DNA of 64,000 nucleotides, from contig OX419756.1 of the NCBI GenBank assembly GCA_948567375.1, forward strand, positions 49,614,333-49,678,332, in the 5' to 3' direction. The notes beneath the pieces are model-generated. The model did not search any database. It saw only the letters and a list, made by a program, of their open reading frames with translations, and had not been told where the DNA came from. The stretch is from Lunularia cruciata (Eukaryota; Streptophyta; Marchantiopsida; Lunulariales; Lunulariaceae). Below are positions 53,030 through 64,000 of the stretch, one piece after another. A program made the translations under genes and the position numbers. The first letter of the stretch is position 1. Every line of letters begins with the position of its first letter.

Positions 53030-53908
53030 GTAACTTTAGACGTTAATTATTACAAAGTGATTTGAGAGAGATAGGTAGATTAATTGATCTAGATTGGTTT
53101 CTACAAAATGAACTATAGATAGTAGTGAATTATAGGAGAAAGAGGAAGATCAAGAGCTCCAAAAGGTCCAGTTTTGATGATTATAGAGTAGTATAATGGC
53201 CAGTTGGTAATTTTTGGACTTTGTAATTCCCAAGTGGTCTGGCTTTTTAAAGCAGACACTCAATGTGATTTCTTGTTAATAAGGAACATAAGGTGATTGA
53301 GTGAAATAGCCTAGATTTCCTTGTCATTGTCTTACTTCTCAAGAGCAATTGTTGCAAGTTTGTGTCTAATTTTTTTGGTGAATATTTGTAGTGAAGTAAT
53401 GGGTGTTCTTTATGTTTGATCTTGAACATGTCTTGACTATGTTTTTTTGATTGTGAGTCAAGACTTCCAAAGAAATACCTTGATGGATCTTGAGTGAACT
53501 TTAGTAGTGACAATAATCAGACTTTGAGGTGAAATGTTTGAAACTACAACAAAGTAACTTTATGAGAAATGCATGCCTTCTAGGAAGGGTGGGACATTAT
53601 TTTGGGCAAAGTCACTTTGTAGTCAAGTAGACACCTTAATATTGAACAAAAACACTCACATTCAAGACTAAGCTGGATTTAGATTTAGAGAAACTATAAT
53701 TTTTAAATCCTATTTCTACAATACACTTTCTTGGTGTTGTTATGCTATTCTAGTTGTGGTTTCTACCCAAGAGTTTAAAGATGTGATAGAAGAGAGCTAC
53801 ATTGGTGACTTTTACTTTGTATTTCACCCTTTGTGATCAATATCCTTGTGGGAACTAATGTATATTTTCAGTTTTACTACAATTGTGTAGGTTGTTGGTA
53901 TCACATAC
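53030..53908 (+). repeat. A-family LTR, 3' part (5' LTR of relic H)
   Basis: Aligns with the minus strand of the left A LTR from its interior to its end. Clear blocks are GCCTTCTAGGAAGGGTGGGAC, GTGGTTTCTACCCAAGAG, TACTTTGTATTT and GGTTGTTGGTATCACA, against GGTTGTCACA in A. Only about 0.88 kb of a LTR of 4 kb is here. Its first 180 bases (53035-53210) recur at 60425-60630. Confidence 0.75.
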
Positions 53909-53917
53909 AAGATTTGG

Positions 53918-53936
53918 CCCCTCTGTCAATGATTCA
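53918..53936 (+). other. Decayed tRNA-Asp primer site of relic H
   Basis: TGGCCCCTCTGTCAATGAT matches the primer site of element A (TGGCGCCGCTGCCGGGGAT) at 13 of 19 positions and lies the expected short distance after the LTR end. Confidence 0.55.
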
Positions 53937-54089
53937 TTCCTTGAGAGTGGAAAGATACAAAGTTTTTGTGTATCTTTAGTTTAATATAGCAATCAGTGTC
54001 TTTGGGAAATTTTCCTCTTAAGCAGAAACCACTATTATATTTTTGGTGAGGTAGAAGATAGTAATTTAGGAGAAGCTCAAGAGCTTCTC

Positions 54090-56540
54090 AAAGAAGATTA
54101 GGAGAGAAAGGTTGTCTTTGAAACCCAGGTTGCACTTCAATGGTTATCCAATGAGAAAAGAAGAGTTGGCTTGAAGAATTTCTTTGGTACCTTTAAGAAG
54201 AATGCAAAGTCTTAGTTTTTTTATAAAGCCTTCCATTTATGCAAAAGTGCCCCTCCATCTCTAACATATCAATGAAGAAAAGACTACTTGAAATAGCTCA
54301 TTCAAGAAAGGACAGCTTGAATCCTTAATAAAGACAAATGTCAATATGTTCTAAACCATATTCTACAATCTATTTGACAACACCTAAAAAGGAGATACAA
54401 GGTGCAACCAAAGGAATTATTCAGTACCTTTAACATTGAAGGATGACCAAGTAATCCTCAAAAATTAGAAACAATTTGATTTTCAATCATATTTGATCAT
54501 GGAGAACAATAATAGGGAGTGCAAATTCTAAAAAATCAAGAAGAAGAAAAGGAGAACCAAAGGAATTGCGGCGGAACTAGTAAAGATTTAGAATCAAGTG
54601 AACCACTTGCCTAGTCCTTGACCTTGAAATTTTTTTGAGAAAGATGACCACTTTAGCACCATTCACTTGCAAACCATCTCAAAAATTCAGAAGATGAGAT
54701 AAAGATGATGATTCAAATATCTTCATCTAAGGATTTGAGGCAATATCTATTGCAAACAAAGAATATATTGATGAATTGCATTTGCAAATATTTCCTAGCC
54801 TTCTTTGGAAGAAAGCCCAAATTTGGATCACCCATGTTAGCCAAGAGCCAGAAAATATAATGGAATAGCTTCAACTCAAAGACTTGTTCCTTGAACCTTT
54901 TTGCAAGTTAGATTACAAGGCAAATGTTTTTGCATCATTAAATAACATAGAAAGAAGTTAAAGTAAAACCTTTTGTGATTATGCTTAAAGATTCACAAGT
55001 CTACTCAATTGTGTACCTATGTGTGACAAACATATTGGTTATTCTAATGCCCAAGCAATGTCTTGGTTTTAGGAAGGTTACACTTTGACATCCAAATCTT
55101 TGCAAATGAACAAGATACATCCATGTTATAAAGAGTCCTTATATCCATACAATTGTATGAAGAAACCCAAATAAACTCCTTAGGGTGACATTGAAAACAT
55201 GCAAGAGAGCCTCATGTAAAGAGACCCAAATAGTGAAAAGCCCAAATTTTGTTATCTTCATCCTCACAAGAATCAATTTCTTCTTCATCTTCTTTATCTT
55301 CACAAGAAGATAAAAAAGATAAGAAAGGGAATGAAAGGACAAAATTGTAAACAAGTTGTTATCATACCCAAGTTGTCACTGAAATTGGATACTAGATTAG
55401 AAGCACTGATCAAATATTTTGCAGATATTAAGGTATAGATGGTTAACACAAAGGAACAACAAAAAAATTTATGTTTCTCACATACAAACATTTGGTTCAC
55501 TAGCTACAAGATACATGGTCATGCCAATACCAAATGTTTAACCATATAATCTATGTATCTTATACAACAAATGGATTGGGCATGTGCATGGGAAAATCAA
55601 CACTATTACTATCACATAGAGGAGGAAGAATTGGTCTTTACAATGTAGAAAGTACCTTGATATGTGCAATCATTTCTAATTCCCTACTATACTCCTCTGG
55701 GGTTAGCAAGTAATATGCCACCACAAAGAGTAGAGCCTCCCAAGAAAAATAAAAATAAAAATCCAAGAGCATGTTATAATTGTAGATCCACAATGCATTA
55801 GACCTCAAAATTTCCAGGACTAAGGAAATAGATTGGGTATGTACCCTTGTGTTTGAATTGTAAGATGTCATGACATGTGGTGGAAAATTACTTCTACTAA
55901 TTTTTTTCCAAGATATCAGTGAGAGATTTTTCTATAACTCCTCCAGCAAAGGAAGACACAAATGTAAATTGTGTAACTTTGGAAGAATTAACAAAAGAAG
56001 ATTGGGCATCAAAGAAAGGTGGATGGCTTGATATGGAAGCCAATCATATTCAGACAAGATAAGAGAAAAATACAAAAAGAGTAAGTCCAATCAAAGATAT
56101 ACTTTCCTTGGATTCTTGAAGTGTAAAACTTTTTTGGCCAAAGGAGATCATGTCAAATAAGGAATTGAAGATATTAGAGAAAGAAAAAGCCAAGGCACTT
56201 TGTGCAGAGGTGGCCAAGGCCTTGATTGTGCAAAAAAGATGAAGAATACAACTGAACAGCCATCTCCACTTTTCTTGCCAATATTTGTGAGAAAGTTGAG
56301 GGACCACTTCAGGAATTGAAGAAGGGAGAGTCAAATTGAAGAAGGGAGAAACAAAAGTTCTAGCTAAATTGGGAAACCATAACAAACCATTTGTCACCAC
56401 TATTTGGAATTGGCCATCAAATTCTGAGGCAGGAGAGCTAAATCCAAAGATAAAAAAGGAAGTTAGGTAAGAAGCACAAGAAACATATAAGCATTCTCCA
56501 ATATGACATTGTTGCAGATTTGGCCTTAGCAAAAGTGGGT
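54090..56540 (+). pseudogene. Gag of relic H
   Basis: Homologous to the Gag of A throughout. Near 54110-54200 TQVALQWLSNEKRRVGLKNF parallels the start of the A Gag. Near 54910-55100 FASLNN, a stop, CDYA and GYSNAQAMSWF parallel the Gag core. Near 55770-55860 the zinc knuckles are reduced to CYNC..MH and LCLNCK. From 55950 DTNVNCVTLEELTKEDWA matches DTNVNCITLEEERPQ of A. A Lys/Glu linker (LKILEKEKAKALCAEVAKAL) follows. Stops are frequent. Confidence 0.82.
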
Positions 56541-57296
56541 ATTTCTTTTGAATAAAATATCCAAGCTTTTTCTTATGCCTTTTTTAGAGTTTATTATCCT
56601 CCCAAAAGTGGATTTTCTTTTGGGAGCAGATATTTCTCTTCAAAATAACATTTTGGGAAGATAATAAACTAAGGCTAAGGATATAACTTTGGGAGGCTTA
56701 TAAATTCCATAGAAAATAGCTTGATATAGCCGTTAAGAATGTACAAAAGATGAAGTGGAAAGATTTTACCCTCCATCTATTGGATTGAGCAAGAAGATCT
56801 TGGATCATCCAAAGTTGATGTTGAGACAACATGATGAAAGATAACATCAATCCCAACACATTCAAGATCTGATGGAAATGAAATGACTAAAGATATTGCA
56901 CATTGCTTAGGATTCCATACTTTTGAACCTTGTCTCAAATTTTTAAATTTAGAGATCAATCCCAATGGCACTTGTTAAGATTACTATCCAACATGTTGAC
57001 AAAAATATGAGAAGTACTCTTTTGACTTAACTACATTGTACTTTGATGTGTAACCAAAGTTGGGTATCCAGTTCTATCAAGAGACAAGTATTATATGGTT
57101 GACATTAAACAATGGATTGGTATCAATATAAGCTGAAGTTTGCTGACCCAAACTTCACTAATAAGAAGCTTATAACCGTATGTTGGAAAAAGATTCCACA
57201 TTTTGGAGGAACTACATCTTCAAACATAGGCTATGAAAAATCCTTGTCAATAAAACACAAATCCTTGTCAATGAGGATAAGGGGACTCATTTTTAA
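56541..57296 (+). pseudogene. Protease of relic H
   Basis: After a degraded linker, the C-terminal protease region is recognisable at 57040-57230: KVGYPVLSRDKYYM, corresponding to TGYPLLIGRPWLYN of A. DWYQYKLKFADPNFTNKKLI and CWKKIPHFGGTTSS then correspond to DWHQQKLRFKDISSKDQKLV and SWTKVPQLGETSLS. The active-site motif is not convincingly visible. The frame meets the integrase fragment near 57280. Confidence 0.75.
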
Positions 57297-57940
57297 ACTT
57301 TGTAATAGAAGCCCTTACAAAGCATTTTCAAATTAAACATCACCCTGTAATCCAAAGGCAAACAGGTTAATAGAAAAGTCCAATAAGATCTTCATAGTAA
57401 CTATGTATATGATTGGGACACAAAGTTACTTGTTGCTTGATGGACCTATTAAACTATGGAGAAAATAACTACCCAATAAAAAACCTACTTTTTGACCTAT
57501 GGAATATATCCAATCCTTCTTGTCAAATTTACAATTCCTTCCTATCAAATCTTGTCCAAAGAAAGACTATCTAAAGAGGAGAGCATGGAAATCTGCATTC
57601 AATAACTCATGTTTCTAGAAGACAAACATGATGAGACACTTCAACATACTAAAGAATACAAAAGAGGAGAAAGGAAGGTCAAAATCAGAAAATTAGACCC
57701 ATGAATATAACCAAAGGAGATTATGTTTTGTTGTATGAAAATAGGCAAATGTTCTTTATGTGCAAATTACATTTTAAGACGTATGGTGCATTTTTGTGAA
57801 GTATATTTGTTGGAACTCACCAATGTTGGGATAAAATACAAAGTGAAATTCCTAGTGGTTTTACAACAATTTGAATGGCACCACCAAGGAATGGTGGTGC
57901 CAAGAGAAGGACTAACATTGACTTACAAGTTGCATTAAAT
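57270..57940 (+). pseudogene. Integrase C-terminal half of relic H
   Basis: Begins inside the catalytic core (NEDKGTHF, then FVIEALTKHFQIKHHPVIQR, where Q-R-Q-T replaces the Tyr-His-Pro-Gln run). It continues through IVTMYMIGTQSYLLL and a linker to GDYVLLYENRQMFFMCKLHF, equivalent to GDLVLLYNNHRLFFLGKLDL in A. It is fused directly to the protease tail. The end of the gene and any 3' LTR start (a possible GGTGGTGCCA near 57892) are uncertain. Confidence 0.78.
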
Positions 57941-59606
57941 TAGTAGAGACTAATAGAGATGAGTAAATGACCAAATCAACACTTGGCACTAAAATATATA
58001 TTAAATTGGGATAACTACAATCATTCATGATACATGCATTTATTGTGCCATTAGAGAACCATGAGGAAAGGAAACAAGGATAGTTTTATGCAATTTGCAT
58101 GTGGAAATAGCAAATTGATTGATAAATGTTTGAGACAAATAAGGGTATAAATCAAATGAAGAGTGCAAGTAGAGGCTTTGAGTATTATTGCAGATTCCAC
58201 TTGAGCTTATGAAGCACATGAGCTATCTATTGATCATGTTCTTTTTTTAGGGTTTTACTATAAAAAAAATTAGAATGGCAAAGAAGGCAAGAGGACCAAA
58301 GTCAACTAGATAAGCAATTCAAAGCCCATAATTTAATAAGTGCAAGATGGAAGCAAGGCACAATATGTTAGCCAAACTATAGGTCACATCCCTTGTCTAG
58401 AATTTAGAAGTAATTTATCCATGGATATTGCACAAGATGATTGGTACCAAGGAGGTACCAATAGGAGTCAAAACCAGCAAGGAAATCCAACGGCATGAGA
58501 TCATGATGATTGGAACATGGTCTTAAGGGACAAAGCTAGCCATCTATGAGGTCTGACCTTTGGGAATAAGTTTGGGGGGAGGAGGTAACTTACAAGGTGA
58601 AGGTATCATTTAAATAAGAGCACATTGGCAACGGGTATCAAGCTATTGCTATTTTCCAAGAAAGATTGAGCATAGCAACCTCAAAGAGATATAAGAAGTG
58701 CTATTGATATTTCCTCCAAAGATGAAGCTATGGCAGGTTTGCAAGTATAAAATGTAGTTATAGATGATGAATTAACTTTGAGGGAACCAAGATCAAATTC
58801 TGACTCAGATGATGAAAGAGGAAGGGATGTGCTGTTAGGACAAAGAACTGATGATGAGAAAGGGATGGAAACTATAAACCCTAAACTAGTGTGGAATGAA
58901 GGGCATGTTCAGGATTATTATGTTGAGATGACAAAAAAGAAGAAAAATTACCCTTGTGGTCAATTCTGATGCCATCAATTTGTATAAATTTCAATAAATT
59001 AAATATTTTTTCAATTCTAGGCAGTGCTAATTTAGTAATAGATAGATCCTATTTAAATATGGGAATTATATATCCTTTGGTAAGTTACCTACACACCTTA
59101 TTACACATGTATAGTACTCACTATCCAAACACAAGAGATTATATCTCTTTGATCAAGATGCTTCATGAATCAATCCTTCAAGTAAAGTTAGAGAATAACA
59201 AGACAAAGCTGAAAAAATTAAAGACCATCCAAATTTTGGAAGAATTTTGGAAGACTTTTGGATGCAAGCCTTGGAGCAAGAGATCACCAAGGGGAAAAAG
59301 GAATTAAATCAGAAGTTTGCCACACTCAATTGCAAAAAAATCAATTATGTAAATTGTAGGATGAGTTTAGTGCCTTGTGAATTATGAGTTCCTGAAAGCT
59401 AAAATTTAGGAGGATGAGCTTTGGAAGAGAAGTGAAGATGAAACCCAACTTTGGCAGACTTAAATACAACATAGTTGAGAATGGAAGAAATGTTATTCTC
59501 TCTTGGTGCACTTTGGAAGGATCATGACCTAGCAATGGAAAACTTGAAGGAGAAGTCAAAGGAATCCAAAGAGAAACTCAAGCACAAAAAAGAAGAGTTG
59601 GAAGTG
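57941..59606. other. Unassigned decayed sequence with coiled-coil-like pieces
   Basis: No transposon enzyme domain is seen. Plus-strand pieces include an acidic stretch at 58778-58969 (REPRSNSDSDDERGRDVLLG) and a Lys/Glu-rich helical stretch at 59154-59330 (LQVKLENNKTKLKKLKTIQI, then LEQEITKGKKELNQKFATLN in another frame). The placement after the integrase of relic H suits a degraded 3' LTR with an internal coiled-coil frame like that in element A. I could not align it convincingly by eye. Confidence 0.3.
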
Positions 59607-60178
59607 TGTAATACCATTAGCTAAACAAATTATCTAGAGACAGAAATTGGCTTGCTAATATATTTAGGGATGTTATGCATGATTGTCTAAGTAGATCAGA
59701 TAGAAATGTCACCAAAAGAGTATTTCCACTAATAGAGCAGAGTCCAATACCACACCAAAAACTTCAAAGCCAATTTTGGAGGCCTAAATGATGAATTAGA
59801 CCTCAAAAATAATAGATATATTAATTTGAGAGACAAATGCATGCTTGCTTGCTTCCTTCTCACTTTGTCTCATCTTGTTCTTTCCAATGGTACCAATTTT
59901 GAGCTTTCTATAGGAAGATTCCTAAAATATTCCCTATGGTCAAACTTGTTTGACCAACCAAATGGGACCCAGGCTAACATATCACCAACCCATGGGACCA
60001 ATCTAAGAGTGTAGCTTGCAAACATGTTACCTATCCATGTATCTAATCAAAGGATATAGCTCTCTCAGAAGGAATCTTCTCCATTATATAATAAAGTCAA
60101 AATGATCCTTTGGAGCATTGAAGTATTGAGGAATTGAACCTTGTGTTTTCTGGAGTGTCCTTACCTCAAAACATTATT
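59607..60178 (+). mobile_element. Solo C-family LTR
   Basis: Starts TGTAATACCATTAGC and runs through GATGTTATGCATGAT, CACCAAAAGAGTA, ATTTTGGAGGCCTAAA, CAAACTTGTTTGACCAACC and ATATAATAAAG, ending CCTCAAAACATTATT, all parallel to the C LTR. It is older than the LTRs of element C, and flanks (AAGTG, GAGAG) show no duplication. No C internal sequence adjoins. Confidence 0.88.
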
Positions 60179-60424
60179 GAGAGCCACAAGAATTTTTCTT
60201 GTAGAATGACAAAAAAATTGAGGAAGTGACCAATGGATGAAGATTGCATTGTTCCATTTTGTGCAATGTTGTCTATAGCATTGGAAGGATCCATGATTGA
60301 GGTGTACTTGCATGAGCTCAAGTTGCAAGTGAAAGAGCTTTGGAAGAAGTTGGTGCATGATTTGAATATGAATTGGTGGTTAGTAAATTTGTAGTCATTG
60401 TGACTAGAAGATTAGCAAAGCTTG

Positions 60425-60630
60425 TGATAGTTTGAGTTTAGATGTTAATTTATTACAAAGTGATCTAAGAGAGATAGGTAGGTTAATTGATCAAGAAGTT
60501 TTCCATAGAGTAACCATAGGAATTGGTGAATTTAAAAGAATGCAGAACTTCAATTAGAGAAGAATTAGGAAGATCAAGAGATTCAAGTGGTCCAATTTTG
60601 ATGATTATATGGATAGATTAGTATAATGGC
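60425..60630 (+). repeat. Fragment shared with 53035-53210 (A-family LTR interior)
   Basis: Shared blocks are TTACAAAGTGAT(C/T)T, GAGAGATAGGTAG(G/A)TTAATTGATC, GGAAGATCAAGAG and GTCCA(A/G)TTTTGATGATTAT, then AGTATAATGGCCA. It has the same orientation as in relic H. It ends where relic E begins. The stretch 60179-60424 between the solo C LTR and this fragment has no recognisable feature. Confidence 0.7.
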
Positions 60631-60639
60631 CAAACTCAT

Positions 60640-61300
60640 AGCATGGATAAAGTGATGCTTATTGTAAAACCTTCTACCTTTATCCAGAACCAACTCCAAG
60701 GGACAACCAAACAGAGTTATGATGCATTCATAAAGAAATCTACCAAATTCATGTTCATTCTGAACTCTCAATAGTCTAGCCTCGACCCACTTGGTATAGT
60801 AATTGGTAACTACCATAATACACCAATTGCTCCTTGGGGTATTAAGAGGACCTATAAAGTAAATTCTACACTTCTAAAAAAGGTCATAATGATAGAATTT
60901 ATCTAAGAGGTAGAATGGAAGTAGACTTTCTAGAAGAGGTTGACAAACATTACAAGTTTTGAAATAATCAAGAAAATCATTGAAAATTTTCCTCCAATGA
61001 TATCTTGCATCTAGAACCTTGAAAGAAATCCTTGCAAATTGACCCCATACACTAAACCATCATGAAAGTCCTTCATGAGTAGAATAGACTCCTCCTTACC
61101 CACTACTCTTTGAAGTAGGCCATCCGCTCCTTGGTGGAAATGGATCTCCTCCACCATTGTGTAAGGTCTAGATCTTGATGCAAGGCCTCTCCCTAACATG
61201 CATCCCATTTGGGTAGTTACCTCTTGTAACAAAGTCCACAATCTCCTTGTACTCCATTGGAACCTCGTCTTGAGTTATTAAGATGGTCATAAGATTTTGA
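60640..61300 (-). pseudogene. Relic E integrase
   Basis: The core frame 60583-60816 includes YYTKWVEARLLRVQNEHEFG and FGCPLELVLDKGRRF, with the catalytic Asp preserved in LDKG. The zinc region (60950-61110) and the preceding segment (61011-61241: VEEIHFHQGADGLLQRVVGK, EESILLMKDFHDGLVYG) precede it. Truncation removes the catalytic Glu and the C-terminal domain. Confidence 0.83.
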
Positions 61301-62560
61301 TTTTGAAAGGACTCATCCATTGGCTAAACTCCATCATGATCATAGGTCCTAAATCAAAATCAAAATTTCCATATTTCTTCCATAGCCTATCTTCAATAGT
61401 CTAATTATACTCAGATAAGAACATCATCCACCTTGCTAACTTTCCCTCCACATTGGGTTTGTAGAATCAAAGCCTTATGATTTGTTACAATGTTGGCCTT
61501 CCCTCCAATCAGATTGTGTTCAAACTTCATGAGACCAAAAATTATTACTAACCCTTCTCTTTTTATAATTGAAGTTTCTCTTTGTTGAGACCATTTTTCT
61601 ACTATTATAAGTATATTGTATGATCATGCACATCTTGGTCTAATTGACTAAAAGTGCATCCTATAGCTTCATAAGAAGCATTAGTGTAAATGATGAAAAT
61701 TTTACTCCAATAAGGTTTATCAAGAATTGGAGCCACCACAAGGGCTTGCTTGAGCTCCTCAAAACCTTTGAGAGCCTCCTTGTCTTCCAAAACCACCATG
61801 TATTCTTCACCCTTCTTCATGTTAATTGTCAAATCATAAGCCTTGTCTCCTATAATACCCAACCATCCCCAAGAATTGGCAGAACTTTTGTTAGCTTGAA
61901 AGGAATGGAAATTCTGAGATCATCTTTACTTTTTTAGGATCTAATGCCATTCCATCCTTTGAAATGATATGCCCTAAAAATAGACCATTTTTACAACCAA
62001 AGATGCACTTTTTTAGATTGAGTGATGCATTTGATTCATCCAAGCATTGCAAGACCTTGATCAGGTGCTCAAAGTGCTTGTCCTTGCTCTCAAAAGTCAT
62101 CAATAAAATCTCTATAAATTTCTTGATTTAAAATTCAAACACTTTATTCATGAATCATTGAAATGTGGTTGGAGTATTATAAGTCCAAAAGCCATTACTT
62201 TGAAAGCATAAGTCCTCCAAGGTGTGGTGAATGTGGTGAGTTGTTGATGCTCTAGTGCCCTAAACTCTATCTTGATTTGGTTATAGTCATTATAAACATC
62301 TCATGACCCACAACCTCCTCCAAGATCTCATCAATGAATGGAGTAGTCCTTCTTAGTTATAGCATTGAGCTTCATGTAATCCACACATACCCAAAAATTA
62401 GTATTCTTCTTCTCACAATGACAATAAGAGACACCCATTCTAAATTCTCCACCTCAAAGATAAATTCAACCTCCTTGAGCTTATCAATCTACTCCTTCAC
62501 AATCAAAGTTGTTGGTGTGCTAATGTGATATTGCTTTTGGTATACTGGCCTTTCATGTGA
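61301..62560 (-). pseudogene. Relic E reverse transcriptase and RNase H
   Basis: RT blocks are recognisable at 62270-62450 in shifted frames (KLNAITK-type and YNQIK-type, from the complement of TTGATTTGGTTATAG). The thumb (61891-62103: NASLNLKKCIFGCKNGLFLG, HIISKDGMALDPKKVKMI) and RNase H (61605-61862: IYTNASYEAIGCTFSQLDQD) follow; RNase H has Asn where the first catalytic Asp should be. FIDDF itself falls in a disrupted stretch near 62100. Confidence 0.82.
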
Positions 62561-64000
62561 TTCTACCTCTACCTAATGCTACTCCAAGATAAACTTGTAA
62601 CTAAAATCAAATACATGGATAAAATTGTGAAAATTCTCCTTAAATCTTACCTTTTCCTCCTTGGTAACATTTGGACAATACTTGAGGATAGACAATCTAC
62701 TCTCTATCTCCTCAAGTATCAATAGTGATTTATGAGAATCTTGCAAAACCACTATTTTAGGCACAAAATCCGTGGTATACAAGAGATACATATATAAATC
62801 AAACTCAGAGTCATCCTTCTTCAATGAGATCTCTTGATCTATGCTTGTGTCCATGCCTAAAACTCCTTCTTTTGAATTTTATTTCCAATAATCAAAAGAT
62901 GGTGTATCTAAATGTGAAGTGTGATTTGTGTTAGTTTTAGGAATTCTTATTCAATGGTTTGATGGCCCAATTCTCATATGCCATCAATCAGTTATTTGTG
63001 TTGCTCTCAACCATGGCCTCCTAAGTAGAAAATTATAGCTTCAATCCTTCAAGACTTGGAAAGTCATCAGATTTTGAATTACCATAATTGATACCACCAC
63101 CTTGTCTATCACACCTATTAGTCTTGTTTCTTGTTTGTCATTATCACCACATATGTTGAGGGTCTAGAAGGTATCATACCCAATTTGATCATCAATCTCT
63201 CTAACATGGCATTCACCATAGATCCTTCATCAACAAGTGCATCCTTGATGTTGTGACTATTCAACTTCATATCAATCTTGGAGGCATATTCACAAGCCTC
63301 TCATTGTGATTGTTTGATATCCACCACCCTCATTGATACCAGAGCTTTCTCTTTTGCTTTCTTCCTTCTCTTGCTCCTTATAAAAATCAATCATCTTTAA
63401 GTTCCTTTCTCAAGGCAGGATTCAAAGTAATGAGTTGTCCATCATGATATTGGCCTTGTGAGTAGTAACATCCTCCAACACATTGTAGTCCAATTGTTGC
63501 TTTAAGATCAAGAAATCATCTATTCCAAACTTCTTCCTTCGAGCCTTGGTTGCTGATGGTGTTAAAGTGGTCATGCAAATTCTCCTTGTGGGCATTGGAC
63601 TATCCCTCCTAGGAGTGAGTCCTTGAGAAGAATGTGTATCATCTACAAAACAAGCTCTCTTCTCCCTTCCAAGTTAAAACCTTTGGAGTTTGAGCATTCT
63701 CCATTCTCATACTTGCTCTAAACCACATCTACATTTAAAGATGTTATATCCTTACTCTATTTGGAGTAGGAGTTACATGGGCTTCACTACCTTCCTCCTT
63801 CTCTATATTGGCTCTCTCATAACCCTTTCTTCATGGTAAATGGAATTTGGGCAATTCTTTTGGTTATGATCTCTCCCTCTACAATCACAATAATTTCTAT
63901 CATTGATATTATTGGTTGGCTACCCCCCTTTGTATAGATAGTTTCTATAATGCCTAGGCCCTCTCCCAAAATTATGATTCACTTCCTTTTTCTCCCATAC
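62561..64000 (-). pseudogene. Relic E Gag C-terminus, protease and linker
   Basis: From the edge: a knuckle region near 63870-63900, a Ser/Thr linker (about 63500-63640), then ITLNPALRKEL-like sequence (about 63400-63430). The protease has an ALVDEGSMVN-like motif near 63210-63240 and a degraded GGHG region. The linker (62579-62854) reads IVVLQDSHKSLLILEEIESR and FKENFHNFIHVFDFSYKF. All parts align with B at 10150-14000 on the opposite strand. Confidence 0.8.

Larger units (their letters stand above)
53030..57940 (+). mobile_element. Relic H: plus-strand family A element lacking RT
   Basis: An A-type LTR end (53030-53908), a decayed primer site (about 53918-53936), Gag, protease and the end of integrase occur in order on the plus strand. 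Everything from after protease to the middle of the integrase core is absent. Alignments to element A are evident at Gag (YSNAQAMSWF near 55045), the pre-protease linker and the integrase tail (DYVLLYENRQMFFM near 57720). Many stops make it much older than element A itself. Confidence 0.8.
60631..64000 (-). mobile_element. Relic E: minus-strand family B element, runs off the window
   Basis: Read leftward from the right edge: Gag C-terminus with its knuckle region (63800-64000), Ser-rich linker, protease (about 63000-63260), linker (62579-62870), RT (61891-62560), RNase H (about 61380-61862) and integrase down to its core at 60640. It keeps the acidic linker missing in B (SIDQEISLKKDDSEFDL near 62800-62850). 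Its integrase is truncated at 60631, and it has no LTR in the window. Stops and frameshifts throughout. Confidence 0.88.

Noticed and set aside
53893..53905. Initiator tRNA-Met primer site (TGGTATCA) before the Gag of relic H
   Set aside because: It falls inside the A-type LTR end (GGTTGTTGGTATCACA), and a decayed tRNA-Asp site lies at the right place just after; the match is chance.
56050..56532. Minus-strand frame of 160 codons, hydrophobic
   Set aside because: Antisense of the Lys/Glu-rich Gag linker of relic H; antisense of Lys/Glu codons yields Phe/Leu/Ser, which looks membrane-like.
44841..64000. Relics G and E as two halves of one B element split by a 13-kb insertion
   Set aside because: Both contain the integrase zinc and core regions, so they overlap rather than complement each other.
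1..64000. Search for tRNA, rRNA, CRISPR, riboswitch or bacterial operon signals
   Set aside because: None seen. tRNA-like matches are primer sites of retrotransposons, and repeats are LTRs or tandem duplications.

Overview
This is nuclear DNA of a land plant, most probably a seed plant with a large, repeat-rich genome; a gymnosperm is plausible but is only an inference. I recognise no host gene, tRNA, rRNA or CRISPR array. Almost every interpretable segment is an LTR retrotransposon. Most belong to the plant Ty3/gypsy superfamily: three non-chromodomain families, here called A, B and D, one chromovirus family C, and one unrelated chromovirus relic F. There is also one Ty1/copia scrap.

The left half (1-33249) is a layered nest, dated by target-site duplications (TSDs). 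The oldest layer is a decayed plus-strand B-family element, O (1-1618 and 31814-33249). A minus-strand family A element (1619-31813, TSD ATGAT) inserted into its RNase H region. Its long LTRs carry their own sense-strand reading frames, and its primer site matches tRNA-Asp. Two plus-strand units later entered A. One is a rearranged family B element (6189-17300) with an extra LTR and a 2.49-kb tandem duplication of an accessory zinc-knuckle ORF plus gag-protease. The other is a chromodomain element C (17986-25236, TSD AAATG). A solo B LTR (24331-25023) then landed in the 3' LTR of C.

The right half (33250-64000) is an older graveyard. It holds a plus-strand D element (33250-38345) and a minus-strand D element (41140-44840), converging tail to tail on a 2.8-kb spacer with unassigned coiled-coil-like frames. 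Next comes a minus-strand B relic, G (44841-47572), carrying a solo C LTR and a 130-bp triplication. An A-type LTR fragment, an inverted protease scrap, a chromovirus relic F (48980-51700) and a copia RNase H scrap follow. Further right are a plus-strand A relic, H (53030-57940), that lost its reverse transcriptase, a solo C LTR (59607-60178), and a minus-strand B relic, E, running off the right edge.

Each family would normally encode gag, protease, reverse transcriptase, RNase H and integrase. Every copy here carries stops, frameshifts, deletions or lost catalytic residues, so none looks autonomous. The least decayed open frames are two copies of a 157-codon zinc-knuckle ORF just upstream of the B gag. 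Family names are local labels, and all homology calls come from reading motifs and comparing copies within the window.
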